Assembly: GCA_035504095.1 (NCBI GenBank)
Contig: DATJSN010000067.1
Location: 1 to 20,595 of the forward strand
Length of the DNA stretch: 20,595 nucleotides
Source of the DNA: DATJSN01 sp035504095
GTDB taxonomy: Bacteria; Planctomycetota; Phycisphaerae; WQYP01
Direction: 5' to 3'
The first letter of the stretch is position 1. Each line of letters opens with the position of its first letter. A model generated the notes under the pieces. That model ran no database searches. It was not told the DNA's origin and was given only the letters and a program-made list of their open reading frames with translations. Of this stretch, positions 15,786-20,595 are shown one piece after another. The translations under genes were made by a program, and so were the position numbers.

Positions 15786-16790
15786 ATGATCGAAAAGAAA
15801 AGAAAATTAGGTGCTTCGGATGTTTATGTTTCTCCGGTGATGTTTGGCGCCTGGGCCATCGGCGGCTGGATGTGGGGCGGCAGTGATGAAAATGAATCCA
15901 TCGAAGCCATCCGCGCCGCTATCGGCGCGGGTGTGAACACCATCGACACCGCGGCGATTTACGGCATGGGATACAGCGAGCAGGTCGTCGCTAAAGCCAT
16001 TGCCGTATTTCCCCGGGACAAGCTGGTCATCGCGACAAAATGCGGCATGCGCTGGGACGATCCGAAAGGCGAAGGCGTCGAACCCTGGGAGCAGAAGGAC
16101 AACAAAGGCAAAGTTACAATCATTCGCAAGAACTCCAAACCATCCAGCATCACTTATGAATGTGAGCAAAGCCTTAAACGGCTCAATGTCGACTACATTG
16201 ATCTTTTTCAGATTCACTGGCCGGACGCGAGCACCAAACCGGAAGAATCGTTCGCTGCCATGGAGAAACTGCGTAAAGAAGGCAAAATCAGGGCCGCAGG
16301 CGTGAGCAATTACGATGTTCAATGGCTTAAGCGTTCCATGACCGCCGGACAACTCGCCAGCCTTCAGCCGCCGTTTAGCCTGCTGCAGCGCGGCATCGAA
16401 AAGGAACTTTTACCCTTCTGCCGCAAAAATAACATTGGCGTGATCGTCTATTCGCCGATGGAACGCGGCTTATTGACCGGTAAAGTCACGCCCGATCGAA
16501 AATTCCCTCCCGGCGATCACCGCGCCGAACACCGCTTGTTCACTGTGGAAAACCGCAAGCGCGTTATCGCCGCGCTCGAATCACTCAAGCCGATTGCCGA
16601 TAAATACAAAGCCAGTTATGCCCAAATGGTGATTAATTGGACATTTCAGCAGCCGGGTATTACCGCGGCCATCGTCGGCGCACGAAACGCCGAACAGGCC
16701 CGGCATAATGCCGGCGCTCTGAATTTCCAGCTTAGCGCCGAAGAACTCTCGACCGTTCGCAAGGCCTTTGATCCGCTGGCGGTCAGTTAA
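15786..16790 (+). CDS. Aldo/keto reductase
   Basis: This NADPH-type oxidoreductase has 334 residues, the family norm. The catalytic tetrad can be read as Asp54 (NTIDTAAIYG), Tyr59, Lys85 (VIATKCGMRW) and His144 (FQIHWPD). The cofactor-binding C-terminal part has IVGARNAEQ. A strong AGGAGG at 15772-15777, eight bases before the ATG, fixes the start. The inserted segment between residues 88 and 118 (WDDPKGEGVEPWEQKDNKGK) is charged and variable. The gene follows the decarboxylase by 78 bp. It may reduce a keto-sugar or a small aldehyde, but nothing in the sequence proves a role in glycan synthesis, and a housekeeping or detoxifying role is equally possible. Confidence 0.9.
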   Translation: MIEKKRKLGASDVYVSPVMFGAWAIGGWMWGGSDENESIEAIRAAIGAGVNTIDTAAIYGMGYSEQVVAKAIAVFPRDKLVIATKCGMRWDDPKGEGVEPWEQKDNKGKVTIIRKNSKPSSITYECEQSLKRLNVDYIDLFQIHWPDASTKPEESFAAMEKLRKEGKIRAAGVSNYDVQWLKRSMTAGQLASLQPPFSLLQRGIEKELLPFCRKNNIGVIVYSPMERGLLTGKVTPDRKFPPGDHRAEHRLFTVENRKRVIAALESLKPIADKYKASYAQMVINWTFQQPGITAAIVGARNAEQARHNAGALNFQLSAEELSTVRKAFDPLAVS

Positions 16791-16822
16791 GGATCTGCTT
16801 TCAACCGCTGGATTCATGTTTT

Positions 16823-17845
16823 TCAGGCGAATTTTTGGCTTGATACGGCGGCTTCGATGGCCTTAAGCATGCCCGACCGGTGCCGATCAAAACTATGGAG
16901 CTCACGGACCGACGCGGCGGCGTTCCGTCCCAATGTCGCGCGTAGCTCAGGCTCACGGTTGATAAGAGTAATATTCGCGGCCAGCGCTTCAGTGTCTCCT
17001 ACCGGACAAAGCAGGCCCGTTTTGCCATGTTCAATTAACTCGGGAATAGGTCCAAAATCGCTGCTGATAACGCAACGTCCGAGCCACATGGCCTCCATCA
17101 TAGCCAGCGAAGGAAGATCGTCGCGTGTGGGGAAAATCAAGGCATCACAATGGTAAAGGTACGCGACAGCGGTTTCCGGCTGGACAGATCCAATTTCCAC
17201 TAATTGCCGTGTTTCGTTGGAAGTAATCTCAAGAATACCTTTTTCACGCACGGCGCCGACAAAAAAGACTCGAATAAATGGATCGTGGAGTTGCCGAATG
17301 GCTTTGATGGTCAAATCCTGGCCTTTGCGTCTTTCCACAGAACCCAGTTGGACGAGATTAAAACACTCTCCATCCTTTTCAAAAGGGCAGGACGGAACAG
17401 TGGTTGGCAGGTAAACCCCATTGGGAACATGCAAAATGGTTCGTCCCGCAAGCCAGGAACAATAAAGTTTTTGCGCCTGCCAGCGCGTCGGAAATACAAT
17501 TTGGGTCGCCAGATCAAAAGCCCTGGCATCAACGGATTTCTGCTTCAAATACCAGAGGCCGAATTGTGGTTCCTGAATCCACCATACCGTGGGGACGTTT
17601 TTATGGTTTTGGACAACAAAGCTTGAAGCAAGAAGTGTACTGCAAAGTGCCACGTCAAAATCCGAGGCAATAATGCCGGCTTTTACAGGAATCCCGAGTT
17701 TTTCATAAGATTGGCCCAGCGGTCCCGGGCCGCGCAGACTAGTAACTGTGATCTGATGTTCCTGGCAAAGGGACGCGAGCAATCGGTACAAAACAATCGG
17801 CGCGCCGGAAAAGGTAAGATCGTGCGTTACGGCTAAAATTTTCAT
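16823..17845 (-). CDS. Family 4 glycosyltransferase
   Basis: This 340-residue GT-B fold transferase opens with ILAVTHDLTFSGAPIVLYRL, the N-terminal lobe pattern of GT4 enzymes. A hinge-proximal NLVQLGSVERRKGQDLTIKA follows, and then the donor lobe FPTRDDLPSLAMMEAMWLG and SSDFGPIPELIEHGKTGLL, with the conserved acidic residue pair of the family. It would transfer a sugar from a nucleotide donor to the growing glycan at the inner membrane. There is no signal sequence or membrane span. Its start ATG at 17845 has no clear ribosome binding site. It faces the aldo/keto reductase gene convergently, with only 32 bp between their ends, and lies downstream of the PEP-CTERM gene on the same strand. Confidence 0.9.
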   Translation of the reverse strand: MKILAVTHDLTFSGAPIVLYRLLASLCQEHQITVTSLRGPGPLGQSYEKLGIPVKAGIIASDFDVALCSTLLASSFVVQNHKNVPTVWWIQEPQFGLWYLKQKSVDARAFDLATQIVFPTRWQAQKLYCSWLAGRTILHVPNGVYLPTTVPSCPFEKDGECFNLVQLGSVERRKGQDLTIKAIRQLHDPFIRVFFVGAVREKGILEITSNETRQLVEIGSVQPETAVAYLYHCDALIFPTRDDLPSLAMMEAMWLGRCVISSDFGPIPELIEHGKTGLLCPVGDTEALAANITLINREPELRATLGRNAAASVRELHSFDRHRSGMLKAIEAAVSSQKFA

Positions 17846-17958
17846 GGACGGCCCAGCCGGCTCATTTAACCATCAAAACGCTGGAAACACAAAGATTCTG
17901 ATGATTGTGCCGTGAAAAGTCGAGGCTGAATCCGGATTGAATCTACGGCTTAGTGGTT

Positions 17959-19170
17959 TTAGACTTTTTTCCTGCGGCCACGAATCAGCAGGCCCGCGGC
18001 CCCTAGTGCCATCAAACTTAATGACGCCGGCTCCGGCACTACGCCGACTTCCGCGACATAAAATGAACCTGCCGCAACGCTGCTGTCCGAAAACTGCGAG
18101 AAGTCTAAATCCGCCAGTGGATCGCCTTCAACGTTGTTGTCCTGTAAAAGGATATCCCAGTTTGGTCCACTGATACCGTAACCCGCGTCAAACCCTGCCG
18201 CATCGCTATCAAGGATAGGGAATGCATCGCCCGGATCGCCGTTGTATGCATATGCCGTAAGTGTGCCGTCATTGTTGTAGTTGATGTAATTGACCAGATC
18301 AGTAAGCGCCTGGCCGGTGATGGGATCGCTGCCGGAACTATTCATGAATTTCAACAGCACGTCCATCGTGGAATGGTTGGCGAATCCGGCGTATTGAAAA
18401 GTAACTCTTGGAGTTAGATTATAATAATCGTAGCTATAGGTAAAACCGTTGAAAACGGGAATTGGTATGACAACCGGCATAAAAACGGACTGATCGTGTC
18501 CAACGCCGTCGCCATGAACGTTAACTTCATCATTGGACAGACCCAGAAATCCGGCTACATCGGTGTAACCATCGTTTGTCAATGTGGAAAATGTTGGCTC
18601 TGTTGATGTGCCGCCGGAGATCACATTCTGATCATCCAGCGAAAATGGAAACTGAGGCATGGTTTCGACGTCAAAAATGTACTGAAGCTGGCCACCGTTG
18701 CCATCGATCTGATCCAAATCGGTCATATCGACGGTGAGCGTGCCGCCATTGATTGAAGCGGACGGGACCTGAACGTCGTTAGCTACGGTCAGGGCCGCGA
18801 AGGGATCGAATTCCAGGTTGTTATTAAGCTGGAAAGTAAGGTCAAGGGTTTGACCAGGCTGGAATTGGTAACCAGCGCTGCTGCCGTCGAAATCAACGTC
18901 CAGTTCGTTGCGCGTTTGATCGCCGTTAGGGGTACCGGGGATAAATTCAAACTGGGTGCTCGAAGCCCCGGGCATCCACGGAGAGAAAACGCCGCGGTCT
19001 ATCCTCGTGCTGGTGATGTTGGAAAAAGTGAACTGCTGTGGGCTTTGGCCGTTAAATACGCTGGTAACTGTGATGGAAGCTCCGGATATGGAACCCGCCC
19101 GGGCATATGGCGAGAGGCAGGGAACCAATGGAAGAACAATAGCGGCGACGAGCATTCTACGAAATGCCAT
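17959..19170 (-). CDS. PEP-CTERM sorting-domain secreted protein
   Basis: The 403-residue product starts at the ATG at 19170, chosen because AGGAG (complement of 19178-19182) stands seven bases upstream and the signal peptide begins there; the open frame continues 16 codons further. MAFRRMLVAAIVLPLVPCLS then ARA (about residues 1-26) is a Sec signal peptide. The mature part is Asn/Asp- and beta-rich without a domain I recognise. The C-terminus has VPEPASL (about 378-384), a hydrophobic helix and the basic tail RGRRKK: the PEP-CTERM signal that exosortase-type systems recognise to anchor or export surface proteins, often glycosylated. Its location beside a glycan locus fits that association, but no exosortase gene is in this window. 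The function of the mature domain is unknown. Confidence 0.9.
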   Translation of the reverse strand: MAFRRMLVAAIVLPLVPCLSPYARAGSISGASITVTSVFNGQSPQQFTFSNITSTRIDRGVFSPWMPGASSTQFEFIPGTPNGDQTRNELDVDFDGSSAGYQFQPGQTLDLTFQLNNNLEFDPFAALTVANDVQVPSASINGGTLTVDMTDLDQIDGNGGQLQYIFDVETMPQFPFSLDDQNVISGGTSTEPTFSTLTNDGYTDVAGFLGLSNDEVNVHGDGVGHDQSVFMPVVIPIPVFNGFTYSYDYYNLTPRVTFQYAGFANHSTMDVLLKFMNSSGSDPITGQALTDLVNYINYNNDGTLTAYAYNGDPGDAFPILDSDAAGFDAGYGISGPNWDILLQDNNVEGDPLADLDFSQFSDSSVAAGSFYVAEVGVVPEPASLSLMALGAAGLLIRGRRKKV

Positions 19171-19260
19171 GATCTCACTCCTGAAAATAAAAAAATTTCC
19201 CCAGCTACCTGAATACAACAGACCTGATAAGGTTCTGACCCACTACAATGTGGCTACCAA

Positions 19261-19289
19261 AAAATACATTCTGAAATAAGTGGTGTCAA
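19261..19289 (-). promoter_or_regulatory. Candidate strong promoter of the PEP-CTERM gene
   Basis: On the minus strand a perfect TTGACA (complement of 19284-19289) and TATTTT (complement of 19261-19266) are 17 bases apart. The sequence just upstream of the -35 is almost pure A and T, like an UP element. The start would be near 19254, with an 84-base leader that contains a small CCAC/GTGG hairpin. Confidence 0.6.
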
Positions 19290-19319
19290 GATTAATATTA
19301 ATAAATTTTCAATAATCTT
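19288..19319. promoter_or_regulatory. AT-rich inverted repeat over the -35 region
   Basis: AAGATTA (19288-19294) and TAATCTT (19313-19319) form a perfect 7-base dyad around an AT-rich centre, abutting the -35 of the PEP-CTERM promoter. It could be a regulator site, or simply part of an UP element. Confidence 0.3.
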
Positions 19320-19500
19320 AATATCGTGCCTGGATAATATCCCATAATTTATTTTGGGTATTCCATTTTCGAACCGTAGGCGTAAAGAAGATGCTTATCC
19401 AAAACTATGCGCTATTACCTATTCCATGGTTCCACTGCCCTCTTAGTTGATCTTTGGAGCGCGGGTGTCTTCCCCGCTTTTGTCAGCGTCATCTGCATTA

Positions 19501-19533
19501 AAATCTTCGCCGCTTTGCGGTGAAGGATTTTTT
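19501..19533. terminator. Bidirectional intrinsic terminator candidate
   Basis: CTTCGCCGC (19505-19513), loop TTT and GCGGTGAAG (19517-19525) form a 9-base-pair stem with one G-T pair. A run of seven T follows on the plus strand, and ATTTT follows on the minus strand. It is 66 bases past the OppF-type stop and would end that minus-strand transcript. Confidence 0.6.
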
Positions 19534-19591
19534 TGTGATTCATAATCTGAAAACTGAATCCCGATAATTCGGGAAAAACTTCAAACTGCGA

Positions 19592-20595
19592 TTATTTCAC
19601 TTCCCAACACGCCGCGATGTGCGTTGGATCGCCCCCTTTGATTTCCATGGGCGGCATCTCGTGCCTGCAGCGTTCCTTGGCTAATGGGCAACGCGGATGA
19701 AATGGACAGCCCGAAGGCGGATGGGCCGGGCTGGGAACTTCGCCTTTCAGCACGGTTCGCCGTTCTTGTCGACGCGGTTGCGCTTTGGGAACCGCAGTCA
19801 GCAGCGCCTGGGTATAAGGATGTTTGGGCTCACTGATTAATTTATGTGACGCCGCTGTCTCGACGATGCGCCCCAGATACATCACCGCAATGCGATCGGA
19901 AAAATGTTCCACCACAGCCAGGTTATGCGCGATGAACAAATACGACAGTTTCATCTCGCGCTGCAGTTCGGAAAGCAGGTTCAGAATCTGCGCCTGAATG
20001 GATACGTCCAGCGCTGAGACCGGCTCATCGCATACAATCAACCGCGGATTCGACGCCAGTGCTCGCGCGATGCCGATCCGCTGGCGCTGGCCGCCCGAAA
20101 ATTCATGCGGGTAGCGCCCGGCGGCGTCGGGCGTGAAACCGACGCGGCGCAGCAATTCGGCGACACGATCGGCGATTTGCTGCCTCGGAAGTAGTTTATG
20201 AACCAATATCGGTTCGCCGATCATCGCCCCGACCGTCATGCGCGGATTCAGCGATCCGACCGGGTCCTGAAAAACGATCTGCATGTACCGGCGCAACGGA
20301 CGCAATGTGGCGGCGCTAAGCTCATAAACGTCCTGTCCATCAAAAGCCACCCGGCCGGAAACCTCCGCCGCACCGTGCGGAATCAACCGCAGAATTCCCC
20401 GCCCCGCCGTCGTTTTGCCGCAGCCAGATTCACCCACCAGCCCCAGCGTTTCACCCTGATTAACCTGTAGTGATATGCCTTCCACAGCGCGAACATGCCC
20501 GGATACTGAACTAAAAAAACCCGTGCGTATGGGAAACTTCACGTGCAGATCGTCTACTTTTAAAAGTGGACCGCCCCAATGGCCGTTGCCATCGT
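19592..20595 (-). CDS. OppF/DppF-type peptide ABC transporter ATPase, 5' end beyond the window
   Basis: This is an ATPase subunit of an oligopeptide or dipeptide importer, coupling ATP hydrolysis to uptake through membrane partners not in the window. The sequence shows Walker A GESGCGKTT, the Q-loop region IVFQDPVGSLNPRM, signature FSGGQRQRIG, Walker B LIVCDEPVSALD and the AHNLAVV switch histidine. The subfamily C-terminal extension GCPFHPRCPLAKERC is also present. A GTG at 20542 could serve as a start, but the frame stays open to the edge and reads PLLKVDDLHVKF there, which is a normal N-terminus for the family, so the true start lies outside. A visible length of 334 codons agrees with an OppF of 320-340 residues. 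It is likely the last gene of an opp/dpp operon. Substrate preference cannot be told. Confidence 0.93.
   Translation of the reverse strand, partial: DGNGHWGGPLLKVDDLHVKFPIRTGFFSSVSGHVRAVEGISLQVNQGETLGLVGESGCGKTTAGRGILRLIPHGAAEVSGRVAFDGQDVYELSAATLRPLRRYMQIVFQDPVGSLNPRMTVGAMIGEPILVHKLLPRQQIADRVAELLRRVGFTPDAAGRYPHEFSGGQRQRIGIARALASNPRLIVCDEPVSALDVSIQAQILNLLSELQREMKLSYLFIAHNLAVVEHFSDRIAVMYLGRIVETAASHKLISEPKHPYTQALLTAVPKAQPRRQERRTVLKGEVPSPAHPPSGCPFHPRCPLAKERCRHEMPPMEIKGGDPTHIAACWEVK

Larger units (their letters stand above)
19171..19591. other. Intergenic region upstream of the PEP-CTERM gene
   Basis: This gene-free stretch of 421 bp separates the PEP-CTERM gene from the OppF-type gene, both on the minus strand. 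It holds the candidate promoter and AT-rich dyad at 19261-19319 and a bidirectional hairpin at 19505-19525. No plausible reading frame was seen. Confidence 0.6.

Noticed and set aside
15807..16352. 181-codon open frame on the minus strand
   Set aside because: Antisense to the aldo/keto reductase with its full catalytic tetrad; composition looks like a reverse reading of that gene.
19461..19481. GCGGG/CCCGC hairpin followed by TTTT on the plus strand
   Set aside because: No plus-strand gene ends nearby, the stem is only five pairs, and the minus-strand side has no T run.
19557..19576. CCCGA/TCGGG hairpin with adjacent A run
   Set aside because: On the minus strand the T run precedes the stem rather than following it, so it is not a standard terminator for the OppF-type gene.

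Overview
The window comes from a bacterium of moderate GC content, most likely in the Planctomycetota or a related PVC lineage. That placement is an inference. It rests on a PEP-CTERM sorted protein with the VPEPASL motif and basic tail, a DUF4139 lipoprotein, weak or missing Shine-Dalgarno sequences at many genes, and a glycosyltransferase-rich island with GT4-GT2 and GT2-GT2 fusions. No rRNA, tRNA, CRISPR array, integrase or insertion sequence was seen.

Layout. (1) Positions 2-2415, minus strand: a GT2 glycosyltransferase, then a DUF4139 lipoprotein that runs off the left edge. (2) 2539-3249, plus strand: an unrecognised Trp-rich protein, possibly a GT-A-like transferase. (3) 3296-5308, minus strand: one protein made of two tandem GT2 domains, both paralogous to the single GT2 of block 1. 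(4) 5309-5643: a divergent control region. (5) 5644-12034, plus strand: a tightly packed operon of a GT4-GT2 fusion, an MsbA/PglK-type ABC exporter with a large extracytoplasmic insert, a DUF616 (TOD1/MUCI70-like) protein, and a GT-B-like protein coupled by a 4-base overlap. (6) 12176-14499, plus strand: a GT10 fucosyltransferase-family gene with an extra N-terminal beta-rich domain, then a GT2 gene broken by two frameshifts. (7) 14727-16790, plus strand: a UDP-glucuronate decarboxylase (UDP-xylose synthase) and an aldo/keto reductase. (8) 16823-17845, minus strand: a GT4 glycosyltransferase. (9) 17959-19170, minus strand: a PEP-CTERM secreted protein with a good sigma-70-like promoter. (10) 19592-20595, minus strand: an OppF/DppF-type ABC ATPase, cut by the right edge.

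How the parts fit. Blocks 1 to 8 look like a cell-surface glycan locus. Sugar nucleotides (UDP-xylose from the decarboxylase; GDP-fucose or a similar donor for GT10) would feed about nine transferase domains acting at the inner membrane. The assembled lipid-linked oligosaccharide would be flipped by the ABC exporter. No polymerase, initiating phosphoglycosyltransferase, O-antigen ligase or oligosaccharyltransferase lies in the window, so the acceptor is unknown. The PEP-CTERM protein and peptide-transport ATPase may be unrelated neighbours.

The most notable non-coding feature is a block of about 77 bp that occurs twice, at 5402-5478 and 12090-12165. Each copy carries a sigma-70-like promoter and stands upstream of one of the two plus-strand glycan units, suggesting duplication of a control region and possible co-regulation.
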